From assembly GCA_030605385.1 (NCBI GenBank), contig JAUWIL010000004.1:1-33182 (forward strand): a DNA stretch of 33,182 bases. Direction: 5' to 3'. Position 1 is the stretch's first letter; each line of letters starts with the position of its first letter. A program made the position numbers and the translations under genes. Below are positions 15,364-22,402 of the stretch, in pieces. The DNA comes from Methanobacteriota archaeon (GTDB lineage: Archaea > Halobacteriota > Syntropharchaeia > JAUWIL01). A model generated the notes under the pieces. The model searched no databases. It saw only the letters and a list, made by a program, of their open reading frames with translations, and was not told the DNA's origin.

Positions 15364-15448
15364 TGGTAATCCCTAACCCCTATTGGCACTGAGTTCCATC
15401 TTCACCTGGTTGACTTACAGATGTGCCTGTCGGGTCGGTTCTGGCAGT

Positions 15449-15978
15449 TTATAGCCCCTCAAGACAATCCTTCACGATCCCTATGACGATTCCCAGTGAT
15501 ATTCTGTGCCCTGGAGCGATTATGATCGGATTGCAGCCTTTTTTTGATTTAAGAACTGTTCCGACCGCCCCGCACCCCTGGGATGGTTAATTCCACAGCC
15601 GTCCACCATCAGCAGGTCGGGTTCATTCTCCAGCTCCCTGTATGCGCTTATTACAGCCGGACCTTCCCGGAACGCAAGAAATCCCGGTATATATGGAAAA
15701 TCCACCTTTTGAGCGGTATACTTCCGTTCGATTGGCTCCATTGTATCGTAGTCCAGCAGAACTATTCCTGACAGTATCTCATTGTTGGAAGTGAACGCCT
15801 GGTCCACGCCGGCAATCACGCTGATTTGATCCCTATTTATGCGATCTTCAAGCTCTATTTTATTCCGTATGCCTTCCTGCACAGCTATTAGTTCACTCCT
15901 CAAACCTGCTCTGAGGGATTGATTTGCGCTGAGATTTGCATTTGTTTGGGGGTGGTCACTCGTTTTTTCGCCTTTCAT
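15449..15978 (-). pseudogene. nfi: Endonuclease V, decayed (internal deletion with frame change)
   Basis: Endonuclease V nicks DNA or RNA next to inosine. The first frame (from ATG 15978) matches the family with catalytic Asp59 (AGVDQAF), Glu105 (FLAFREGP) and Asp126 (LLMVDGCGINHPRG). It then leaves the family and stops at the TGA-equivalent near 15520. The family resumes in another frame with TVLKSKKGCNPIIIAPGHRI, continues SLGIVIGIVKDCLEGL and stops at 15449. In intact enzymes these blocks are separated by roughly 45-60 residues, so a segment is missing at about 15563-15580 as well as the frame being shifted. The usual C-terminal end after the last block is short too. It is probably non-functional. 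Confidence 0.8.
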
Positions 15979-16207
15979 ACCATGGAGCTTCCTGTGTGTG
16001 GGTTCATGGTTTAGTCTGTCTTTAGGCTGTCTATGCTATATATAGGGGGATTATTTTTATCACTTGAGGGACATATTTTTATGTAGAGTATATCATACCT
16101 AGGATATATCGTACCTTTTATCACCAATAGAATGAATTATTGTGGGCAAAAATTGTTGAAGATGATATTGGATAGTTTTGGAATGGATTTATCGAAATGT
16201 TTTGGAA

Positions 16208-16218
16208 CATATTAATAG
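16208..16218 (+). promoter_or_regulatory. Possible TATA box for the exported protein gene
   Basis: CATATTAATAG ends 25 bp before ATG 16244, fitting a leaderless transcript from one of the three clustered ATGs at 16232, 16238 and 16244. Confidence 0.4.
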
Positions 16219-16243
16219 TTGCATTTTTCATATGGTGATGGCT

Positions 16244-17059
16244 ATGAAATCCTGTGCCGGAAAGAGGTGGTTAAAATCAGCAGCGTCCACACTACTTGTT
16301 ATCATACTATTTACAATAATCATCACCTCGGTTGCTAACGCTGTCGTTTCAAATACCGCTTCCATGGTCGTTGGCACGGGCGCTGGAGTCGGTGCAGGAC
16401 TCAGCGACGTGAGCGATTCCGATGTCGATCATGGTGACATAAAAGTTGTCTCCGATGATGGTTACTGGCGTAAATTCGAGACTGATTACAACATCAGTGG
16501 GGGGTGGATGGTACTCGGTGTAAAGGAAGTGCCAGGCATATGGATTCACCGCGGAGGGGAGAATTTTGGAGTTTACGACGAGCCCGTAACCATCGAAGAA
16601 TGTGAAAATCCGGAAAAGATTCACACCACATACCGCTGGGGGGTGTACTATGTAGAGGATTCCAATATTCTCTGCGAGTTTGGCGTATTTGATGATGGGA
16701 TATACCCTGATTCTATTTCCTATACCAGAGTTCTGATTCCGGTTGACGGGTCTCAATCGTTCAATATCACGGCATACCTCCTGTCCTATAATCCCTTTGC
16801 AGATGCTGATGTCGAAGGATTAAGCGGTGCCACGCCGACCCCCCTTGTGATAATGAGTTTAAGCGGAGATATAGAAGAAGATATCGAGAGAATAACTGAT
16901 GAGATAGTTAAAAAGATAGATGAACGAACTGATGAGGGTGAAGAAACTACTGCAGGCGATGGTGATGAATCATCTGATACTATGGAGCTTCTTATTCGCC
17001 TCAATAAGATGCGAAGAATGTTTCATAACCTGAATTCTGCAGAAGTTGTACTCTTATAA
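16244..17059 (+). CDS. Exported or surface-anchored protein of unknown function
   Basis: A 271-aa protein with a classical N-terminal signal: basic MKSCAGKRWLKSAAS, a hydrophobic core TLLVIILFTIIITSVA and a likely cleavage after NAVVS. The outside part is acidic and rich in Asp, Gly and Tyr, with aromatic strands (YWRKFETDYNISGGWMVLG, TTYRWGVYYVEDSN) that suggest a beta-sandwich. Near the C-terminus is an acidic helix (EEDIERITDEIVKKIDERTD) and a low-complexity EGEETTAGDGDESSD. No second membrane anchor or known domain is visible. ATG 16244 is favoured by the TATA spacing; ATG 16232 and 16238 are possible. It is convergent with the membrane-protein family downstream. Confidence 0.75.
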   Translation: MKSCAGKRWLKSAASTLLVIILFTIIITSVANAVVSNTASMVVGTGAGVGAGLSDVSDSDVDHGDIKVVSDDGYWRKFETDYNISGGWMVLGVKEVPGIWIHRGGENFGVYDEPVTIEECENPEKIHTTYRWGVYYVEDSNILCEFGVFDDGIYPDSISYTRVLIPVDGSQSFNITAYLLSYNPFADADVEGLSGATPTPLVIMSLSGDIEEDIERITDEIVKKIDERTDEGEETTAGDGDESSDTMELLIRLNKMRRMFHNLNSAEVVLL

Positions 17060-17129
17060 TTCTCAATTCTCTTATAAAAATCTGTACCAGAACATAAGCT
17101 TTGGCTCTATCAACACGGGTGCAACTATG

Positions 17130-17167
17130 TATCCCTTATGCTTTAGCTTATCCCTTATGCTTTAGCT
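17130..17167. repeat. Short tandem repeat, 19 bp x 2
   Basis: TATCCCTTATGCTTTAGCT is present twice without a gap, between the convergent genes ending at 17059 and 17244. Confidence 0.9.
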
Positions 17168-17243
17168 TTATATTAAGCACATAACTACTATACTGCCAAT
17201 ACTTTGTCAAAACACAGACGCCAAGAGTGTATGCTAACTAAAT

Positions 17244-17963
17244 CTATGCCAATGCCCACATAGCACCAGTAGGTACCGAGCCAATCAGAAACAGAATACA
17301 TAATATCAGTGCCAGTAGCGGACCATACATGTTACTAAACTCATTCCAGTCAAGATGATTTAGTATTGGAACCGGCAGGAAACCCCCTGCACCCAATGCA
17401 AGAATTGACAGGAACGCCGTCAATACCTCAAAGAGCAAAACCACCTCGGGAAGAAACACTGGGGCAGGAATAGCCATACATAGCCCCCCCACGACACACG
17501 AGACTGCTCCGAGACTGAATAGTCCAGTCCACACGAAGCGAGGCCAGTCCACGCGAGCCAGCGTCTGGGTAAGGTACGCAACAACAGCACAGAAGATGCC
17601 TGAGACCAGAAGACCTATCGAAATAAAAAGCACCGGCACCGCACTGACAAGTATTGCAAAAAGCGTAAATATCATCATGTTAATGCCCGTCATAAACACC
17701 AACCATTTATAGTCCCGATATATGGACAGTGCGCTAAGGCTCAGGATGATAAAGCCCAGGCAACCGATGCCAAATCCCGGATACCACCACGGCAGCCCGT
17801 AATTCGATGTGAATATGTAGAGTGAAAGCTCGCCTATGACCATAGACAGGATTATGTACACTGTAATGTATCCAAGATCCTTCGTATCATCATAGGATTT
17901 CTCTGAAGGTGGGAACATTGCTTCCATCACGCTATTGTAAATGTCAGACACGAAATCAAACAA
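17244..17963 (-). CDS. Multi-pass membrane protein, paralogue 1 of a local three-member family
   Basis: A 239-aa protein with about seven hydrophobic helices after a short polar N-terminus (MFDFVSDIYNSVMEAMFPPS). It shares with the neighbours at 18246 and 18770 a helix ending in LSALSIYRDY and a cytoplasmic-loop motif ARVDWPRFV between two helix pairs. I recognise no transport or catalytic motif. No signal peptide is evident. The three related genes lie head to tail on the minus strand, which points to local duplication. Confidence 0.8.
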   Translation of the reverse strand: MFDFVSDIYNSVMEAMFPPSEKSYDDTKDLGYITVYIILSMVIGELSLYIFTSNYGLPWWYPGFGIGCLGFIILSLSALSIYRDYKWLVFMTGINMMIFTLFAILVSAVPVLFISIGLLVSGIFCAVVAYLTQTLARVDWPRFVWTGLFSLGAVSCVVGGLCMAIPAPVFLPEVVLLFEVLTAFLSILALGAGGFLPVPILNHLDWNEFSNMYGPLLALILCILFLIGSVPTGAMWALA

Positions 17964-18245
17964 ATAGCATCACCTCTACTACCTCCACTACCAATAAATA
18001 GAACCGACCCTTCTCTATTTTACCTAACTGCGGCTATGATATATAAATATTGATAACTCTATAAAAGGATACAAAGGATACGAAGGACTCCTGTGGGGGA
18101 GTTGAGTGGGGGGCTGAGGGCCTATGTTGAGGGGGTATGTTTATATTTGGTATGTGCGTGAGGTTACTGGCGCAGCCTTTAGCTTGTCACTATTGGCATA
18201 GTACCATAATCCGTGTGAGAGTTAATGTGTAGATTGCGGCAAACA
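17964..18245. other. Gap without recognised gene between paralogues 1 and 2
   Basis: 282 bp. It contains a G-rich, T-poor stretch around 18093-18140 (runs of GGGGG and GGGGGG) and a small duplication AAAGGATAC at about 18064-18082. The 3' part of the broken paralogue ends at 18246. I see no open frame or RNA gene. Confidence 0.5.
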
Positions 18246-18780
18246 TTATTGCAGTAAGAAAACATACGGGCTGCATTCATGCCAACGTATATCACCAGCC
18301 ATGCACAGCGGTATAACTCCTGAGATGCACAGTGCAGCCATCAGCGCAACAAATCCCATGATTTCATACAATACGATTGTGCCAAAAAAGATGATGGGCA
18401 GCGATACTGCAGCGGCTAAACCAAACACCGACATCACCACCGCCAACAAGAAAACCGTTATGGCTGCGTGCTTTGCCCAGCCACGTCGCCCAAGCACATT
18501 CTCGCTCGCGGCAATACCTGCCATGACAAAAGATATACTCATCAGTACAATACTTCGATGTACGTAGTTTGCCTCGCAAACCCATAAGCATGGGACCTGC
18601 ATGATGACCATGAGAATTCCGAACAGGTTGAGTACGCGCCCTCCATTCTTTATACATCTCCAAAGCGCTCAGACCTATGATTACAAATCCGACGCATGCA
18701 AGATTGGGGTACATGAACCAGATTGGCAGGTCCATCGAATTGACAAAGTAAAAAAATGCCCAAGGTTGTCTACTGCACAA
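18246..18780 (-). pseudogene. Broken paralogue 2 of the membrane-protein family
   Basis: Two reading frames together align with the intact copies. The first (from 18780) gives FYFVNSMDLPIWFMYPN and LSALEMYKEW, matching LSKLDIYRDW of copy 3. At about 18630-18650 the family continues in another frame: VLNLFGILMVIMQVPCLW, then YVHRSIVLMSISFVMAG, GRRGWAKHA (compare ARKDWQRHV) and ILYEIMGFVALMAALCISG, ending at 18246. The N-terminal first helix is missing: the reading frame begins within the last codons of copy 3, so the 5' part seems to have been deleted. The last helix is missing too. One frameshift plus loss at both ends makes function unlikely. Confidence 0.8.
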
Positions 18781-19480
18781 GCAGATTTAGAGTGGTGACA
18801 ACGTAGAGCATCGACACGAAGATGATCACACTGACCTCATGGCCAACGTACTTATAAGCAATGCGCCTGTAAGCCATTCCATAGAAAAAATACTTCAAAC
18901 GAGTGGGTACGGCACCTGAGATCAAAAGGGCAAGAGCCGCAGATAATGTGCCGATTGCCTCATAGTAAATTATTGTGTTAACGAATACTGGCGGCATTGA
19001 AGTTGCCAGCGGCAGTGATGACGCCATTAAAAGCCCAACTATAGAGCCCATGGTAAACACCAGCAGGATTGAAAATGTTACATGCCTCTGCCAGTCTTTT
19101 CTGGCAATGGTATTAGCACTTGCGGCGAGAGATGCCAGAAAGATGGATGCAAAGAAGAATATTATCGACTGGTCGATGTACGAGAATGTCCCGCTGAAGT
19201 ATACTGATGCCAGCAGAGGTCCCAGCAGCATGATGCCCATAAAGTATACCTCCCGGCGCCAGTCCCTGTAGATGTCGAGTTTGCTGAGGCTGATGATAAC
19301 AGTACCCACCGAGAAGACAACAAGCCCAATGTGCCACAGAGATATGTCCGTGGCATCTATGAGGTAAACAGAGCCGAGTATTCCCATACCAATTGCAAAC
19401 AGTATGAATGTCGAGATGAATACGACATTTCTGGATTTTGAGTCCTTGTATTGCACATCAGCAAAACTCTCTGCGTACAT
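18770..19480 (-). CDS. Multi-pass membrane protein, paralogue 3 (intact)
   Basis: A 236-aa protein with a polar N-terminus (MYAESFADVQYKDSKSRN) and about seven hydrophobic helices, including VVFISTFILFAIGMGILGSV, IGLVVFSVGTVIISLSKL, SIIFFFASIFLASLAAS and VIIFVSMLYVVTTLNLL. It shares LSKLDIYRDW and ARKDWQRHV with its two neighbours and is the best reference for the family. Function is unknown; the absence of charged residues within the helices does not suggest a channel or pump. ATG 19480 is the natural start. Confidence 0.8.
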   Translation of the reverse strand: MYAESFADVQYKDSKSRNVVFISTFILFAIGMGILGSVYLIDATDISLWHIGLVVFSVGTVIISLSKLDIYRDWRREVYFMGIMLLGPLLASVYFSGTFSYIDQSIIFFFASIFLASLAASANTIARKDWQRHVTFSILLVFTMGSIVGLLMASSLPLATSMPPVFVNTIIYYEAIGTLSAALALLISGAVPTRLKYFFYGMAYRRIAYKYVGHEVSVIIFVSMLYVVTTLNLLVQ

Positions 19481-20163
19481 TATCCTGTTTCACCTGCTGA
19501 TTTTCACCCGTCGATTCTCGATTTTTTGGCAATGTGATAAATTTCCGGACGCTGGTGACTTTGGTTTGGAGTGTGAATGCATATTATAGCTATAACTACA
19601 TATGTTATAATAGTTAAATACCCTACAATAGTATAGATAATTACATATTCTATAATATTTATATATACCTAAGGTTTGAGGTTTGAACAAAAACTGTCAA
19701 AACAGACAATTGAGATTAAAAGCCAAAATAAACACGACCTCTTGAGATTGGTGCTCCGCATATGGTGCATCAATGTTAGCCCCAGCGATAATTAGCCCCT
19801 CCTTATCAGGTAGTACCTTTGCGACCTGATTATTTTAACCTTCTTATTTTGGTTTTTCTGACGCTGGTTAAAGTAGAACAACAGTCCAGGCATCCAACAA
19901 ATCAGCTTGGATGCGGCAGTGTAAACTCTCAATGGTCCAAATAATCCCTAACAAAGCAGTAACAAACATTGCACTGCAACTGCACAGCATAGGAGACCAC
20001 TAAGAGAGTGCTAAACGGAAGAGTGCTAAACATTAGAGAAAGAAGAGAATGAGGGGGAGTCGAACCTGATATCTAAAAGCTTAACCTCTACAGTAGAGAA
20101 ATACGGTGCATAGAACGGATTTATTCATTACGTGAGTGATAGTATGACCTTTGCTGCCCTGCA
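19481..20163. other. 680-bp interval without an intact gene; possible gene remnant
   Basis: The first 200 bp are AT-rich. At about 19700-19840 the minus strand has a short open frame reading QVAKVLPDKEGLIIAGANID, then APYAEHQSQEVVFILAF. It looks protein-like but lacks a start and is only about 45 codons, so I treat it as a possible remnant. From 19840 to 20163 I find no frame, RNA gene or repeat, apart from a small duplication of AGAGTGCTAAA near 20006-20033. Confidence 0.45.
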
Positions 20164-20403
20164 TTAAGACTTTAGCATGCTGAAGGCAAACATAAAAAGC
20201 AGCGCAGATATCAACCCACACCAGAGTAAAATGCTCACCGTAGTGAGGTTCATACCATACAGCACAACCACCAGAATGCTGCCCATCAGAGTTACCACCG
20301 CACCAAACAATATAACAACTACCTCAACAGTTTTCTTAATAGGCTTCGCCGCAGCTGCATCAGAATTTGATCCTTCTAACATAGACATATCTTCACGCCC
20401 CAT
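20164..20403 (-). CDS. Small two-helix membrane protein
   Basis: A 79-aa protein with a polar N-terminus (MGREDMSMLEGSNSDAAAAK) and two long hydrophobic helices: VEVVVILFGAVVTLMGSILV and VSILLWCGLISALLFMFAF. There is no cleavage site. It lies downstream of the eS1 gene and upstream of the membrane-protein family on the same strand. It shares no obvious motif with that family. It is a plausible real gene because of the clean topology, but unsupported by any family I know. Confidence 0.55.
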   Translation of the reverse strand: MGREDMSMLEGSNSDAAAAKPIKKTVEVVVILFGAVVTLMGSILVVVLYGMNLTTVSILLWCGLISALLFMFAFSMLKS

Positions 20404-20529
20404 ATGTACGCCATAGTTAATAGGTGCGCACCCAATGGATATTGGGCATAACCACAGAAAGAGCTTATTAAAAAGTATATGTTAAAAAGGTTTCTGCCGT
20501 TTATAACCATTTTATGGGACTTTGCCCAT

Positions 20530-20608
20530 ATCTCGCGAAAGATTTACTTTCGCAAGACTCGTGGAGCTTTGCTCCACGCTGTCTTGCAGAATCTCCGATT
20601 CCGCAGAT
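20530..20608. repeat. Hairpin array 9 (type II, three hairpins)
   Basis: GCGAAAG..CTTTCGC, AAGAC, TCGTGGAGC..GCTCCACG, CTGTCT, TGCAGAATC-TCC-GATTCCGCA. It occupies part of the 312-bp gap between the small membrane protein (starting at 20403, minus) and the end of the eS1 gene. The rest of that gap shows nothing else. Confidence 0.9.
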
Positions 20609-20715
20609 ATTTAACAGTTATGTTGGCCAGCGTTGACCAGCGGCGGGCCCATCTCCAACACCAGTTCATATAGTGACATGGTTGATCTGCGGAACTTCAT
20701 GCGGGGGTTCATGAA

Positions 20716-21303
20716 TCAGTTGTAGAACACTTCAGTTTTCCATATCTCGGCCCTGCGCAAGGGATAGGCTCGCTTGGCACTCTTGTAGATATCGGCAGAT
20801 AGCTTACCCAGCACAATCTCCTGCATGTATTGCCCCATCTCCAACGCTTTTGCCTTTTCAGTCACAACGTTGTTCATAATCTGCCGGATAGCACATATCT
20901 GTGAAGTGCGAGCTCGCTTTAGTGTAAAACAAGATGACTTGACGCGTATTTTATATTTGTCCCTGGTGATAACATCGGTATATGCATCAATCTTCGTGGT
21001 GCGGCGCTTAACAAGACTTCTCATATAATCACGGGTCATCTGATGACCCATGAAACGGGTGTTAGCAGCATCATCCGTCACATCGGTTATCTCGAAGATT
21101 AGTTTCGTGTTCTGTTTGGAGTAATCATTTGTCAGATTGCCGAGTGTAGTCTCCAGCTTGCGCCCGACCAAAAGTGACTGGTCATTGGCAACGGTTTCAC
21201 CGGCAATTGTGTTGCCAAACATCTCAGGGGCAAAAATTTTGTACCACCTTTTAGACTTCCACCCAGATGCTTTTGCCTTACCTGCCCTTGTCTTCCTAGC
21301 CAA
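20716..21303 (-). CDS. rps3ae: 30S ribosomal protein eS1 (S3Ae)
   Basis: An archaeal and eukaryotic small-subunit protein near the mRNA exit, without a bacterial homologue of the same type. The start resembles the family (MARKTRAGKAKASGWKSKRW, then YKIFAPEMFG). Further blocks are NTIAGETVANDQSLLVGRKL, LTNDYSKQNTKLIFEI, MGHQMTRDYMRSLVKRRTTK and KIRVKSSCFTLKRARTSQI, ending with YPLRRAEIWKTEV. I chose TTG 21303 because GGAGGATG lies just upstream; an in-frame ATG at 21321 would add six odd residues and place the ribosome-binding site inside the gene. The protein is 195 aa, normal for the family. Confidence 0.93.
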   Translation of the reverse strand: MARKTRAGKAKASGWKSKRWYKIFAPEMFGNTIAGETVANDQSLLVGRKLETTLGNLTNDYSKQNTKLIFEITDVTDDAANTRFMGHQMTRDYMRSLVKRRTTKIDAYTDVITRDKYKIRVKSSCFTLKRARTSQICAIRQIMNNVVTEKAKALEMGQYMQEIVLGKLSADIYKSAKRAYPLRRAEIWKTEVFYN

Positions 21304-21442
21304 ACTACATCCTCCAAGCAAGAACGCTATCCAAACTGGTTAGCTTCAGTTGGTTTCATATCCATTGTTATATCCCTTCATAAAGCTTATGGTTCTGCAC
21401 AAAAAATGAGATTGAACGAAAGATTTTGCGCCAGTTCTGCGC

Positions 21443-21597
21443 ACTTGTCGAATGCGTAGCATTCGCCTGTCTTGCGGACTGCGTCCGCTAGACTTACCGA
21501 AAGCAAAGCTTTCGGTTGCCTCGCGAAATCTCCGATTTCGCAAGACTTGTTAAAATCATAGATTTTATCTGTCTCGCGGCCTGCGTCCGCAAGATGT
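21443..21597 (+). repeat. Hairpin array 10 (type II, six hairpins)
   Basis: The clearest type II array. The order is ACTTG, TCGAATGC..GCATTCG, CTGTCTTG, CGGAC..GTCCG, TAGACTTA, CCGAAAGC-AAA-GCTTTCGG, TTGCCTC, GCGAAATC-TCC-GATTTCGC, AAGACTTGT, TAAAATC-ATA-GATTTTA, TCTGTCTC, GCGG..CCGC, AAGATG. Two linkers alternate as in type I, with different linker sequences. It lies between the divergent eS1 and tRNA-Tyr genes. Confidence 0.93.
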
Positions 21598-21633
21598 GAA
21601 AATCACACCACTTTTGCACCTTCATACACTACT

Positions 21634-21675
21634 ACTCAACTGCCCTCACTCAACTGCCCTCACTCAACTGCCCTC
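21634..21675. repeat. Short tandem repeat, 14 bp x 3
   Basis: ACTCAACTGCCCTC occurs three times in a row, followed by a decayed copy. The rest of the 21304-21822 gap holds array 10, this repeat and the CACATATG inverted repeat. Confidence 0.92.
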
Positions 21676-21765
21676 TCCGACTGCCCCTGCTACCCCTCAT
21701 TGCGAAAAGGATATATATCACATACCATGTTTTATGATGATACCATCTCGCACATATGCTGTTCC

Positions 21766-21808
21766 GCACATATGCGTTACTATATGTATATGCGCTGCCC
21801 ATATGTGC
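21766..21808. promoter_or_regulatory. Inverted repeat GCACATATG / CATATGTGC upstream of tRNA-Tyr
   Basis: A perfect 9-bp inverted repeat (21766-21774 and 21800-21808) with a third partial copy at 21749-21758. The TATA-like TATATGTATATG (about 21780-21791) lies between the arms, 30-40 bp before the tRNA. It could be an operator over the tRNA promoter, or coincidental AT-rich symmetry. Confidence 0.3.
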
Positions 21809-21860
21809 CGCTGTCAACCAATCCCGCCTTAACTCAGCCTGGTAGAGTGCGCGGCTGTAG

Positions 21861-22155
21861 TAAGTTCAGCGCCGGTGAGATAGATGTGTTCGCCTGCGCT
21901 ATTTACCGCACCTATCAAGTGCCTTTACATTCGCAAAATGTAATGTGGCGGCTACTGCCCGCCTTGCCTGCGGAACCGCATTCGCAAAACTTGGCGAAAG
22001 CGTAGCCTTCACATGTCTTGCGAAATCTCTGATTTCGCGAGACTCGTGGAACTTTGCTCCACGCTGTCTCGCGGAACTGCGTTCCGCAAAATCTTGCGAG
22101 TGTCTTGCATTCGCGAGGATTCGTGAATGCTTCGCATTAACAAAACTAGCCAGAT
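21861..22155 (+). other. Putative tRNA-Tyr intron containing a hairpin array
   Basis: 295 nt between positions 37 and 38. About the first 60 nt (after TAAGTTC) and the last 15 (AACTAGCCAGAT) contain no array. The middle and right parts hold palindromes with type II linkers. AGTT at the 5' end can pair with AACT at the 3' end. Confidence 0.6.
21989..22140 (+). repeat. Hairpin array 11 (type II), inside the tRNA-Tyr intron
   Basis: ACTTG, GCGAAAGC..GCC.TTC (decayed), ACATGTCTT, GCGAAATC-TCT-GATTTCGC, GAGACTC, GTGGAAC-TTT-GCTCCAC, GCTGTCTC, GCGGAAC-TGC-GTTCCGC, AAAATCTT, GCGAGTG..CATTCGC, GAGGATTC, GTGAATGC-TTC-GCATTAAC. Weaker palindromes (ACATTCGCAAAATGT, GCGGAACCGC) extend it left to about 21925. 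Confidence 0.9.
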
Positions 22156-22201
22156 ACCGCGCTTCCCCCCGTACGAATACGGGAGGCGGGATGTATTTCA
22201 A

Positions 22202-22274
22202 GCCTGGGTAATGTAGAGGCCTATCATGAAGCCCTGTCGAGGCTTCGACTCGGGTTCGAATCCCGACTCGGGCG
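22202..22274 (+). tRNA. tRNA-Asp (anticodon GTC)
   Basis: 73 nt, no intron. The acceptor GCCTGGG pairs with CTCGGGC with two G:U pairs. The D loop has AGAGGCCTATC typical of archaeal tRNA-Asp, with ATGT/TCAT stem. The anticodon stem AAGCC/GGCTT encloses CTGTCGA, giving GTC. The T arm is TCGGG-TTCGAAT-CCCGA and the discriminator is G. It starts 10 nt after the tRNA-Tyr end, so the two may be co-transcribed. Confidence 0.95.
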
Positions 22275-22312
22275 TATATGAAATGAGGTATCAGAGATGG
22301 TAAAAAAGCAAA

Positions 22313-22321
22313 ACTTAAAAG
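22313..22321 (+). promoter_or_regulatory. Possible TATA box for the ribosomal protein cluster
   Basis: ACTTAAAAG preceded by an A-rich stretch, about 82 bp upstream of the uL3 ATG. It would give a leader of about 55-60 nt, in which GGTGA (22393-22397) is the ribosome-binding site. Cluster transcription could also read through from the tRNA genes. Confidence 0.4.
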
Positions 22322-22402
22322 CAATGTACGGCAGTGTTGTAAGGTGCACGATTCGCCGCCCATACAAGTTCTGCATTGTGTTTGGGCAGTGGTGAAAAAT
22401 AG

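Larger units (their letters stand above)
21823..22191 (+). tRNA. Candidate tRNA-Tyr (anticodon GTA) with a 295-nt intron
   Basis: The 5' exon (21823-21860) has acceptor CCCGCCT, T8 A9, D arm ACTC/GAGT with AGCCTGGTA in the loop, stem CGCGG and loop CTGTAG with GTA at 34-36. The 3' exon (22156-22191) has A38, CCGCG completing the anticodon stem, and acceptor AGGCGGG pairing fully with the 5' arm, then discriminator A. C1:G72 and GTA both indicate tyrosine. Exons total 74 nt. Two oddities: the T arm (CCCCG-TACGAAT-ACGGG) pairs poorly in the standard register and T55 is A, and the junction gives only CTG/CAG as a central helix. A hairpin array lies in the intron. It may be functional or a dying copy. 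Confidence 0.7.

Noticed and set aside
18364-18780. Intact 138-aa membrane protein
   Set aside because: After LSALEMYKEW the frame gives polar nonsense, while the family continues in another frame; it is the first part of a pseudogene.
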